Below are positions 55,349 to 62,998 of a stretch of DNA of 64,000 nucleotides, one piece after another. Under the pieces are notes generated by a model. It saw only the letters and a program-made list of their open reading frames with translations, was not told the DNA's origin and ran no database searches. Each line of letters starts with the position of its first letter. Within the stretch, counting starts at the first letter, position 1. Origin of the DNA: JAQBGV01 sp032128395 (GTDB lineage: Bacteria; Planctomycetota; UBA8108; UBA1146); NCBI GenBank assembly GCA_032128395.1, contig JAQBGV010000152.1, forward strand, positions 1 through 64,000, in the 5' to 3' direction. The position numbers and the translations under genes were made by a program.

Positions 55349-56553
55349 GCACGACGCAGTGGTGGTGCCGTGAGGATCTTCGATACGATGGGGACCGACT
55401 GACGTTCGCTGGGCGTCCCGTGGACGATCTCGCGCGTCAATTCGGCAGTCCGTCCTTCTTCTATCACGCCGATCGTGTCCTCGCCAACATCCGGAGATTG
55501 CACTCCGCCTTCGAGGACGTAGGTCTCGCTGGGCGATTTCGCATCTACTATGCGATGAAGGCGAATCGGTTCCCCCCCCTGTTGGCCTACCTTCGGAGTA
55601 CGAGGATGGTCGGTATCGATGCGTGCTCTCCCAACGAGGTACTACACGCCATCGCTTGTGGTTTTCGGGCCGAGGATATCTCGTTCACCAACACCAGTCT
55701 CTCACCGAAGGACTTCAGACGGCTCTCCCGCATCGACGGGTTGCAGGTGAATCTCGACTCGATCTCCGCCATCCGACGGTGGGGGGAGTTGGCGCCCGGG
55801 GCAACGATCGGAATTCGGGTCAACCCGGGGGTCGGGATCGGCCGGGCAGCGAACCAAAAGCTGGCCTACAGTGGCGATCGAACCACGAAGTTCGGACTGT
55901 ATCGCGAACAGTTCGACGAGGCGCTACGGATGGCAGAGCGGTTCGACTTGAAGGTCGACACGATTCACTTCCACTGCGGTTGCGGATATCTGTCGCCGCA
56001 ACTGGATATTCTGGAGCACATCATCGAAGAGGCGCTCTGGTTCGTGCGTCGTTGCCCGACGACACGCGCGGTCAATATTGGCGGAGGCCTGGGCGTCCCC
56101 CACGCTGCCACCGAGGAACCGCTCGATCTGAGCCGCTGGTCCCAGTTGTTGGCGAAGCACTTCGGATCGACGGATCTCGTTCTGGAAGTGGAGCCAGGGG
56201 ACTACGTGGTGAAAGATGCGGGGATACTCCTGCTGACCGTCTGCGGCAACGAGGTGAAACGGAGTACCCGTTTCGTCGCGGTGGATGGAGGGTTCAATAT
56301 CGCCGTCGAACCGGCGGTCTATGGAATGCCCTTCGCACCCGTCCCCGCTCGATGGCGACCGGGCCCGCCCCAGGCCGTCACCCTTGCTGGCAACATCAAC
56401 GAGGCCCTCGACATCTGGGCGACGGATGTGTTGCTCCCCCCGCTGGAGGAGGAGGACAGCCTCGTTCTGATCAACGCCGGGGCATACTCGAGTTCGATGG
56501 CCTCGAACCACTGCATGCGAGGCGACTTTAGCGAGTTCCTGCTGATCGATTGA
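55345..56553 (+). CDS. Fold-type III PLP-dependent decarboxylase-like enzyme
   Basis: 402 residues from the coupled GTG. It resembles diaminopimelate/ornithine decarboxylases: IYYAMKAN holds the PLP Lys (Lys72), then HFHCGCG near 208-214, the phosphate-binding GGGLG at 246-250, EPGDYVVKDAG (EPGR in most members) and GAYSSSMASN near 379-388. The conserved C-E-S/T-G-D motif of the partner subunit is replaced: N-E-A-L-D at 352-356, so the catalytic Cys is Asn. This points to a different substrate or reaction from LysA. Coupled to SET copy 3. Confidence 0.88.
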   Translation: MSTTQWWCREDLRYDGDRLTFAGRPVDDLARQFGSPSFFYHADRVLANIRRLHSAFEDVGLAGRFRIYYAMKANRFPPLLAYLRSTRMVGIDACSPNEVLHAIACGFRAEDISFTNTSLSPKDFRRLSRIDGLQVNLDSISAIRRWGELAPGATIGIRVNPGVGIGRAANQKLAYSGDRTTKFGLYREQFDEALRMAERFDLKVDTIHFHCGCGYLSPQLDILEHIIEEALWFVRRCPTTRAVNIGGGLGVPHAATEEPLDLSRWSQLLAKHFGSTDLVLEVEPGDYVVKDAGILLLTVCGNEVKRSTRFVAVDGGFNIAVEPAVYGMPFAPVPARWRPGPPQAVTLAGNINEALDIWATDVLLPPLEEEDSLVLINAGAYSSSMASNHCMRGDFSEFLLID

Positions 56554-56747
56554 CGGACCGACGCCGTCAACAGGAATTGTGGCTTCCACCCATCGTTCCC
56601 GAACGGAGCGCCGGGACGCGTTTACCCGAGGTCATCGTTGAAGTGGGGAAGTGGAATGCTAGGAGTTACCTGGAAAAGACGTCAGGCCGTGAGCGCGCGA
56701 CTCGCGATCGGATGTTTCGTTCCCCAGCCCAACCACGAAGGATGAAG

Positions 56748-57503
56748 ATGAATCTCCCCGTCGTCGACCTCCCTGCCCTTCGATCCGCGATCCACTGGGG
56801 GGCGGCCGTGGCCCTGCTCGTGACTTCCTGCGCCCAGGGTCCCGCGCCCTCGGGTGCCGAGCGTCCCTTCGATCCCCGAGCGCTGTTCAATGGCAAGGAT
56901 CTCACCGGCTGGTTCGCCGATGTCCCCGAGGCGGACAAGAGCCCCGAGACCCCCGCGAGCTTCGTCGTCCGCGACGGCATGCTGGTCAGCCTGGGGACTC
57001 CGGAGGGGCACCTGATCACCGAGGGAGAGTATCGAGACTATCGACTCGTGGTCGAGTACCGCTTCCCTGGGGATGGTGGCAATTGTGGCGTTCTCGTCCA
57101 CGCCTCGACCCCGCGCGCCCTCTACGGCATGTTCCCGAAATCGATCGAGGTGCAATTGCTCAGCGGGAACGCTGGGGACTTCTGGTGCATCCAAGAGGAC
57201 ATTCGAGTCGCCGAGATGTCGAGGCGAAGGCCGAGGAGCGAGGGGCAGGAATGGGGCGTCACCGAAGGGGATGCCCGGCGCATTCTCAATGTGACCGACG
57301 ATTCCGAACGGCCCCTCGGGGAGTGGAACACCCTCGAGATCGAATGCCGGTTGCAGACGGTCACGGTGTGGGTGAACGGCGTGAGGGTGAATCGCGGCTT
57401 CGACTGCACCGCCACCGGCGGGCGGATCGCCATTCAGGCGGAGGGTACGGAGGTGGAGTTCCGCAGGATCGAGCTACTTCCCCCGAATTTCAGAGCGAGC
57501 TGA
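56748..57503 (+). CDS. DUF1080 (3-keto-disaccharide hydrolase-type) lipoprotein
   Basis: 251 residues from the ATG at 56748, five bases after AAGGA; ATG 56742 is less well placed. The signal peptide ends in the lipobox VTSC, so it is lipid-anchored. The concanavalin-like DUF1080 domain has LFNGKDLTGWF at the start, YRLVVEYRF, NCGVLVHAS, KSIEVQLL and GEWNTLEIECR, TVWVNGVRVN near the end. The family hydrolyses 3-keto-glycosides. It lies alone downstream of the SET/PLP operon, 194 bases away. Confidence 0.92.
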   Translation: MNLPVVDLPALRSAIHWGAAVALLVTSCAQGPAPSGAERPFDPRALFNGKDLTGWFADVPEADKSPETPASFVVRDGMLVSLGTPEGHLITEGEYRDYRLVVEYRFPGDGGNCGVLVHASTPRALYGMFPKSIEVQLLSGNAGDFWCIQEDIRVAEMSRRRPRSEGQEWGVTEGDARRILNVTDDSERPLGEWNTLEIECRLQTVTVWVNGVRVNRGFDCTATGGRIAIQAEGTEVEFRRIELLPPNFRAS

Positions 57504-57555
57504 GCCGTCACCCGCGCGGTCGGCGCCCCGGGCTCGAGTAGCGCGAGCCCAGGAG

Positions 57556-58104
57556 CTACTTCAATCGCTTGATGATGTGCCATCCGAACGGGCTCGCCGT
57601 TAAGTCCCATGGTGACACGCCGATCTCGCCGACCTTCAGCCGGAAGCCTACGTCACCGAAACTCTTCACCATGGCGGAACGGCCGGCCTTGGTCATCGGG
57701 TAGATGCCGGGTGCGCTGTCGTTGGTATGCTGCTTGACCAGCTCATCGAAATCGCCGCCGCCGATCGCCTCGGCGTAGACCTTCTGCGCCAGCGCCTTCG
57801 CTTCGTCCTTGCTGCGGGTGATGCCGCGCATGCGCGGCGCGCCCTCGAACGAGATCAGGACGTGCTGTATCTCGATGTACTCGTCGGCTTGCTCGGGCTT
57901 CGCCATCAGCACCTGGATCGCCGCGTCCATGCCGACGTTGGCCGGCGGATTTGGGCTCTCGGCCGGCGCCGCGGCGGGCTTGGCGGCGGGCTCTTCGGGG
58001 GCGACCGCCGGAGCCGTGGTCTTGCCGACTCCGCATGCGGACAGCAACAAGAGGGGCGCGAGCACTGAACAAGGAATTCGTTTCTTGCGAGGGATCTGTT
58101 TCAT
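57556..58104 (-). CDS. Parvulin-type peptidylprolyl isomerase lipoprotein
   Basis: 182 residues from the ATG at 58104 (MKQIPRKKRIP); no strong ribosome site is seen. The basic start, hydrophobic segment and lipobox LSAC indicate a lipoprotein, followed by an Ala/Pro/Glu-rich linker. The C-terminal domain (IQHVLISFEGA..., ALAQKVYAEAIGGGDFDELV, FGDVGFRLKVGEIGVSPWDL, FGWHIIKRL) is a parvulin-like rotamase, thought to assist folding of exported proteins. Single gene, convergent with the DUF1080 gene. Confidence 0.88.
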   Translation of the reverse strand: MKQIPRKKRIPCSVLAPLLLLSACGVGKTTAPAVAPEEPAAKPAAAPAESPNPPANVGMDAAIQVLMAKPEQADEYIEIQHVLISFEGAPRMRGITRSKDEAKALAQKVYAEAIGGGDFDELVKQHTNDSAPGIYPMTKAGRSAMVKSFGDVGFRLKVGEIGVSPWDLTASPFGWHIIKRLK

Positions 58105-58235
58105 GCGGCGCAGGATAGCGCGGCCCGGTCCCGGTGCGCAACCCGGTGTAGCGATCGAATGCGGCCGTTGCCCGCCTCCGCAGCCACGGCTCGCTGGTTG
58201 ATTTGCGCTCCCCTGAGTCGATGATGAGGCGAGAG

Positions 58236-59090
58236 ATGGGGAGGTGGGCATTGTCGACACTTGGAGGTTCGTCCAGATCGATTCTTGGGGCCTCAGTCCT
58301 GCTCTCCCTCGTCACCGGAGCGCTCCCCACAGACGCGCAAGTCGATGGGCTCACCTTCCGGCTCACCCTTCAGACCCTCGGGGCGCCGGGGACCCCGGTC
58401 ACGGTTCCTCACACCGCCGACAACGCGACTGCTCTCGAATTCACCGCCTACACACTCTCGGTCTGCTTCGATCCGGCGGGGGTGATTCCGACCGGGGTCA
58501 CCGCGGGAGCGGACCTCCTCGACGCGACCGGAGGGTCGGTTTTCTTCTTTGTGCCCGAGATCAACGTCGACTCGATCGCGGTCGGAGTGGTGCTCTCCGG
58601 AGTGGGGATCGACACCATCGGGTCTGGGGTGGGTCTCGAGCTCACTCTTCTCGCCTTCCAGGTCTCGGGAGGAGCGGTGGGTACACCCGCTCCGATCAAC
58701 TTCTGCGACTTCACCTCTCCCTTGCCGCCGACCTTCCCGCACACGAATCAACTTCTCATCGGGGGTGAGTCCTATCTCCCGGGATTGCTGATCGGCGACA
58801 TTCCCGATTCGAACCCAAGGATGATCCGCGGGGATGGAAACGGGGACTCCAACCTGAACATCGCCGATCCGGTCCACACGCTGTCGTACCTGTTCCAGTC
58901 CGGCCCGGCCGGACCCTGTCACGATTCCATGGATGCGAACGACGACGGCGGAGTCGATGTCGCGGATGCGGTCCACGGCCTCCAGTTCCTCTTCGACAAC
59001 GGCTCGCCCCCGCCGAGCCCCTTCCCGACTTGCGGATTCGATCTGACGCCGGACGGCCTTCCGTGCACCGGCGCGGGGAGTGGTTGCTGA
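58236..59090 (+). CDS. Secreted cohesin-like-type protein with dockerin-like C-terminus
   Basis: 284 residues from the ATG at 58236, six bases after GAGG; ATGs at 58221 and 58224 are alternatives. The signal peptide ends near LPTDAQ. The central beta-rich domain (about 35-190, FTAYTLSVCFDPAGVIPTGV; LELTLLAFQVSG) resembles a cohesin-like sandwich, which is only suggestive. The end has the dockerin-like pair GDSNLNIADPV and NDDGGVDVADAV, then CGFDLTPDGLPC...SGC, lacking the final Pro seen in the other six. It converges on the regulator gene with one base between. Confidence 0.8.
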   Translation: MGRWALSTLGGSSRSILGASVLLSLVTGALPTDAQVDGLTFRLTLQTLGAPGTPVTVPHTADNATALEFTAYTLSVCFDPAGVIPTGVTAGADLLDATGGSVFFFVPEINVDSIAVGVVLSGVGIDTIGSGVGLELTLLAFQVSGGAVGTPAPINFCDFTSPLPPTFPHTNQLLIGGESYLPGLLIGDIPDSNPRMIRGDGNGDSNLNIADPVHTLSYLFQSGPAGPCHDSMDANDDGGVDVADAVHGLQFLFDNGSPPPSPFPTCGFDLTPDGLPCTGAGSGC

Positions 59091-59091
59091 A

Positions 59092-59736
59092 TCACGCCCG
59101 CGCGATCCGGTAGACGCACCGCTCCTCCCCGGAGAGGAGATGCGCGATCCGATCGACCGTCACCGATCGCCCGAGGGCTCCGCGGAACACCTCGAGTTCG
59201 GAGGCGCACAGTCCGAGGCAGCGCTTCGCCGCGTCGCAGATCGGACAGTGGTGTTCGATGAGGAGGAATCGGCCTCGTCCCTCGGCCACGACCTCGGCCA
59301 TGTACCCCTCTCGGGTTCGCTCCGTCGCGAGCGCTTCGACTCGGCGCTTGAGGGAGGCGGTCGGGGGCGGCAGGCGGTCGCGGTATCCCGCCACCTGCTT
59401 CCTCGCGCGGGCTTCGATCACTTTCTGCAGCCCCCCTTCCCCGACCGCTTCCCGAGTCGCATCGATCAGATCGACGGTGAGCTCGGCGTGATGGTCGGGG
59501 TAGGTCCGCTGCCCGAGGTCGGTCAGGCTCCACGCCGCCGCCGGGCGCCCCCGTCCGGCGGGCGCGTTGAGGGCAGAGAGAACCAAGCCGAGCTGTTCGA
59601 GGCTCGTCAGGTGCTGACGGACCCCGACGTCGGTGAGGCGGAGCGCGGCGGCGATCTCCCCCGCGGTGGTGGCGTCGCCCCGCTTCAAGAGATCGAGAAT
59701 CCGGCGTTGGGCCGGTCGGATGATCGGGGTTTTCAT
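59092..59736 (-). CDS. HTH regulator with Cys-rich effector domain (SufR-like)
   Basis: 214 residues. Residues 5-75 are a winged helix (ILDLLKRGDATTAGEIAAAL; LTDVGVRQHLTSLEQLGLV). The C-terminal part carries CPICDAAKRCLGLC at 164-177 plus Cys207 (ERCVYRI), the arrangement used by SufR-type regulators to hold an Fe-S cluster. It is divergent from the VOC gene with palindromic sites in between, so it probably controls that gene and itself in response to iron-sulfur or redox state. The ligand is inferred. Confidence 0.85.
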   Translation of the reverse strand: MKTPIIRPAQRRILDLLKRGDATTAGEIAAALRLTDVGVRQHLTSLEQLGLVLSALNAPAGRGRPAAAWSLTDLGQRTYPDHHAELTVDLIDATREAVGEGGLQKVIEARARKQVAGYRDRLPPPTASLKRRVEALATERTREGYMAEVVAEGRGRFLLIEHHCPICDAAKRCLGLCASELEVFRGALGRSVTVDRIAHLLSGEERCVYRIARA

Positions 59737-59770
59737 GGGGGGGATGTTACCGGGGGTCGCTGAATAACAA

Positions 59771-59782
59771 AAGCATATGCTT
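59771..59782. promoter_or_regulatory. Perfect 12-bp palindrome overlapping the -35 box (operator 1)
   Basis: AAGCATATGCTT overlaps the first two bases of the TTGACT -35 hexamer. With AAGTCATGACTT at 59813 it shares the form AAG-N6-CTT; the centres are 42 bases (four helical turns) apart. Confidence 0.6.
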
Positions 59783-59809
59783 GACTTAATCAGATCGGCG
59801 TCCTATTTT
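59781..59809 (+). promoter_or_regulatory. Sigma-70-type promoter of the VOC gene
   Basis: TTGACT (59781-59786) and TATTTT (59804-59809) are separated by exactly 17 bases, 39 bases before the ATG at 59849. The -35 overlaps operator 1 and the transcript start would fall at operator 2. Confidence 0.7.
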
Positions 59810-59812
59810 CGG

Positions 59813-59824
59813 AAGTCATGACTT
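59813..59824. promoter_or_regulatory. Perfect 12-bp palindrome downstream of the -10 box (operator 2)
   Basis: AAGTCATGACTT begins three bases after the -10 box, covering the expected transcription start. It is the second AAG-N6-CTT site of this divergent region. Confidence 0.6.
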
Positions 59825-59848
59825 TTGCAAATAGAAAGGGGGTCCAAG

Positions 59849-60220
59849 ATGCTCATCCTCGAGCACGTGAACCTCACCGTCTCCGACCTGGACCGCTCCA
59901 TCGACCTGTACTGCCGGCTCTTCGACTATCGCGTCCGCTGGCGGGGAACGCTCACCGACGGACGACCCGCGGCCCACGTGGGGACCGATGAGCACTACCT
60001 CGCGCTTTTCCAGGCGAAGGAGCCGGGGAGGGTGGAGAACGACTACACCGAGGTGGGGCTGAATCACTTCGGCCTCGTGGTCGACGATCTCGATTCGCTC
60101 CAGGTCCGATTGCGAGAACTCGGGATCACGCCGACCGCGGAGCAGGACTACGAACCGGGGCGTCGGGTCTACTTCTTCGACCCGGATGGGATCGAGATCG
60201 AGCTGATCCAGTACGCGTGA
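59849..60220 (+). CDS. VOC-family (glyoxalase/dioxygenase fold) protein
   Basis: 123 residues from the ATG at 59849, after AGGGGG. Two beta-alpha-beta-beta-beta units: LEHVNLTVSDLDRSIDLYCR at the start and LNHFGLVVDDLDSLQVRLRE in the middle. His5-like (EHVNL), the NHFGL His and the Glu in GIEIELIQ are probable metal ligands. Members are metal-dependent isomerases, lyases or resistance proteins. Control by the divergent Cys-rich regulator suggests a detoxification or metal/redox-linked role. Confidence 0.88.
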   Translation: MLILEHVNLTVSDLDRSIDLYCRLFDYRVRWRGTLTDGRPAAHVGTDEHYLALFQAKEPGRVENDYTEVGLNHFGLVVDDLDSLQVRLRELGITPTAEQDYEPGRRVYFFDPDGIEIELIQYA

Positions 60221-60356
60221 ACCCCGTTCGGGTACTCTCCGCCGAGGAGTCGGCGTCCCTCGGGGCGGATGTGCGGGACACGGCTCTTCTGATCCGAAGA
60301 ACCTCCATCGACGGTGAATCCGCCGGCGCCTCTACCGGATCGTTTGAGCGGCGGAG

Positions 60357-61562
60357 CTACACTTCCTCGGCGATGAAGAAGCGCAGCCTCTCCGCGGCGA
60401 GTTCTGCGCTTTCGATACACCCTGCGGTCGATGCCCGCCGTGCCACCTCGAGCAGGTGTGCGCGATCTCGCCGCCGATCCTGTCGATTGACGAGCCAGCG
60501 ATTCGGTTGGTGACCGTTCAGCCACGCGGTGAACGCGAGGCCCGCCTTGTAGTGCTCGGTCGGGCTCTCGAAGACGATCTGACCAAAGCGCTCGCACGGC
60601 CCGATCAGGGATCGATACCCCGCCACATCCCCCGCCGCGAGGTGGCGCAGCGCTCGTCCGGCCGGGACCGCCGCACCGTCGAGCACCCCGAGGAGCGCGT
60701 GACTGAAGTCCCCCTCGGGGACGGCCTGGTCCCCGAGCGGGACGGTGCGTTCCGGAGGGCCGTTCCCCTCGATGAGGGCGGCGAAGTGGAGATCGTCGCC
60801 CGTGAGGACGATCTGTTCCCGCTGCCGACACCGTGCGCGCACCCGCAGTTCGAGGTCTGGATCGAGGAGCGACATCTTCACGCCGCGGACGATCTCGGGA
60901 TCGAGATCCATCACTCGATCGAAGGAGTCGCCCGGAAAATAGCCCGCGAGTTCTGGCAGGAACATCGGGCCGAGCCAATGGATGAGGCACGGCCCGGTTC
61001 CCCCCCGGATGATCGCGTCGTACACCTCGACGAATTCGTCTGCGTCGAGACTCCACGCACAGAGTTGGGGCATCGGGAGGATGATCGGGATCCCGCCCTG
61101 CGCGGCGATGAACGCTACCTGCTCGGTCACCGCGTCGACGAGTGCACCCTGGTCGCGGATCTGCTTTCTCTGGTCACTCCCGGCTCCCGCGACGAAGCCG
61201 CACTCGAGGTCGAGTCGGCCGCATTCCTCGATCAGCCGGCGCGCGGTCGGCCATCCCAGCTCGAATCTCTGCGCGGTGTCCATCGCCTCGGCGACTCCGA
61301 GCCCCTGCGCGTCGAGATGTCTCCGAAACGCGAGCGTGCGCTCCCAGTCCAGGTGCTCCGCGAGCTCTTCCGGGTCCCCGCGCACCTCCGGAGAGTGGGG
61401 GAGCGCGCCGTACGACTCGCGGAGAATCACGTGCGCCGCCGCGAAAACGAGTCGCACCGGCGGCGCGTCCGGTGGCTCCCCCCGGTCGAGAGCACCGCCC
61501 GCGAGCACCGCGTCGTCGAGGATGACCGGATCGCCACCCGGAACCTCGATCTCGATCCTCAT
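60357..61562 (-). CDS. DUF993 / dihydrodipicolinate-synthase-like aldolase family protein
   Basis: 401 residues from the ATG at 61562, overlapping the transporter stop by ATGA and preceded by AGGGG. The longer frame to 62903 lies over the transporter gene and is rejected. A TIM barrel is indicated by VAEAMDTAQRFELGWP, DLECGFVAGAGSDQ, GGIPIILPMPQLC, PCLIHWLGPMF and VRGVKMSLLD, where the Lys of GVKMS is the probable Schiff-base residue. The substrate is unknown. Third gene of a coupled operon with an Nramp transporter and a flavin oxidoreductase. Confidence 0.85.
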   Translation of the reverse strand: MRIEIEVPGGDPVILDDAVLAGGALDRGEPPDAPPVRLVFAAAHVILRESYGALPHSPEVRGDPEELAEHLDWERTLAFRRHLDAQGLGVAEAMDTAQRFELGWPTARRLIEECGRLDLECGFVAGAGSDQRKQIRDQGALVDAVTEQVAFIAAQGGIPIILPMPQLCAWSLDADEFVEVYDAIIRGGTGPCLIHWLGPMFLPELAGYFPGDSFDRVMDLDPEIVRGVKMSLLDPDLELRVRARCRQREQIVLTGDDLHFAALIEGNGPPERTVPLGDQAVPEGDFSHALLGVLDGAAVPAGRALRHLAAGDVAGYRSLIGPCERFGQIVFESPTEHYKAGLAFTAWLNGHQPNRWLVNRQDRRRDRAHLLEVARRASTAGCIESAELAAERLRFFIAEEV

Positions 61563-62998
61563 CCGAAGATCCCCTTCCACCACACGGGGATCGCAGTGAC
61601 TGCTTTCCACACCAGGAACACGCTGAGGACCCCCGTCGCCGCGACGATCGCGCCGTTCCAGACCCATGCACGCGCGCCTCGCGGGCGGTCTTCCCCGAGG
61701 TAGCTCCGCGACATCTGCATCTTCAGGAATCCGATGTAGACCGCAGGGAGCAGGAAGCCGGTCAGGATCGTGGTGGGCACCGCGATCCAGATCTTCATGT
61801 CGCCCCAGAGAAATGCCCCGAGGACCCCCGGGGTCGGCAGCAGGCAAGCGAGGCGGAAGCGCCACGAACCGACCTTCCACCCGAGGGTCTCGCACGCGGC
61901 GAAGCCGCAGCAGAGCATGTGCAGCGTGATACTGCTCGTGACCATGCCGAGGAGACCGAGGTCGAAGAGAATTCGGCCGGTCGACGAGCCGAAGGTCTCG
62001 CCGAAGATGCGGGCGGCGTCGATCGGCGCGAAACCCTTCCCAGGGAAGGGCACTCCCGAGGGGCCGAAGGTGTTCGCGGCGGCGATGATGATCAGGGTGG
62101 TGGTGAGGAGGTAGGGGACGAACATCCCCGCGAACAGATCGAACCGGGCGAGTCGACGGTGCTCCTTCCCCCAGCCGCGCGCGAGGATGGAGTACGGATA
62201 GAGGAACACCATGTTCGCCCCGATCGCCGCGGCGAGCCCGGCCACGATCACCCCGAGCGAGTCGATCGATTGCGTGGGGGCCGCCGTCGGCACGTATTCG
62301 GGGGGGACTTGGAACGGGATGAACCCGGAGAGAAAACTGCCCGGCTCCCGCACGCCGGTGTGGACGACCACTGCGAGGAAGCAGAGCACGATCAGCCACA
62401 CCATCGCCTGCATCGTGCGTTCGAAGAGACGGAGGAGTTTGGGGGAGCGACCGTAGGTGAACGCCCAGGCGATCGCCCACGCGAGCACGAAAACCCCCGC
62501 GAGGCCGTGGCTCGCCTCGACGCCCGCGACCTGGGCGACGTCGTGGATCGCGGCGGAGGCGAGTGCATATTGCGCGAAGTGCCAGATCACGCTCGAGAGC
62601 ACGGCGCCGAGGACGAACGCGACGGCGAAGAAGGGGCCCGCGTGGGTCCGCACCGCCTCGAGGGGCCGCATCCCGGTCGAGAGGGTCTGGTGGGAGACCG
62701 CGGAGAGCACCGCGATCCCGAGCAGCATCGAGGTCGGCGCGACCCAGAGCAGCTCGTACCCGAACGCACCTCCCGCGATCAGCGAAGCCGCCGCGGTTCC
62801 TCCGCCGAGGGTCAGTGCGCTCTGGAGGTATCCCGGGCCGCCACGCCGGAGATACGCTCCCCAGCGCCGGTGGATCGGGGCGTCCTCGAGCGAGACGAGC
62901 CACTCCCGTTCCTCGGCGAGCGCCTGGGGATCGGGGGGACGGACCATCGGAAGTGAGGCGTCGGGTCGGTCGGCTTCCGGGTGGGACGACTCGTTCAC
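61559..62998 (-). CDS. Nramp-like divalent cation transporter
   Basis: 479 residues from the GTG at 62998 overlapping the upstream stop by GTGA; a frame extending to 63793 is a shadow of the oxidoreductase. Eleven or so hydrophobic spans. GPGYLQSALTLGGGTAAASL replaces the Nramp span-1 motif (normally DPGN), so the canonical metal-binding Asp and Asn are absent. IGANMVFLYPYSI corresponds to the span-6 region. The loss of these residues makes Mn2+/Fe2+ transport doubtful and resembles the Nramp-related transporters of other substrates. Confidence 0.85.
   Translation of the reverse strand: MNESSHPEADRPDASLPMVRPPDPQALAEEREWLVSLEDAPIHRRWGAYLRRGGPGYLQSALTLGGGTAAASLIAGGAFGYELLWVAPTSMLLGIAVLSAVSHQTLSTGMRPLEAVRTHAGPFFAVAFVLGAVLSSVIWHFAQYALASAAIHDVAQVAGVEASHGLAGVFVLAWAIAWAFTYGRSPKLLRLFERTMQAMVWLIVLCFLAVVVHTGVREPGSFLSGFIPFQVPPEYVPTAAPTQSIDSLGVIVAGLAAAIGANMVFLYPYSILARGWGKEHRRLARFDLFAGMFVPYLLTTTLIIIAAANTFGPSGVPFPGKGFAPIDAARIFGETFGSSTGRILFDLGLLGMVTSSITLHMLCCGFAACETLGWKVGSWRFRLACLLPTPGVLGAFLWGDMKIWIAVPTTILTGFLLPAVYIGFLKMQMSRSYLGEDRPRGARAWVWNGAIVAATGVLSVFLVWKAVTAIPVWWKGIFG

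Noticed and set aside
10521..59090. C-terminal modules as PEP-CTERM or LPxTG sorting signals
   Set aside because: They have no C-terminal hydrophobic span or basic tail; they end in a Cys-rich cap instead.
60357..62903. An 848-residue version of the DUF993 protein
   Set aside because: Upstream part is a shadow of the transporter gene; the DUF993 homology starts at 61562.
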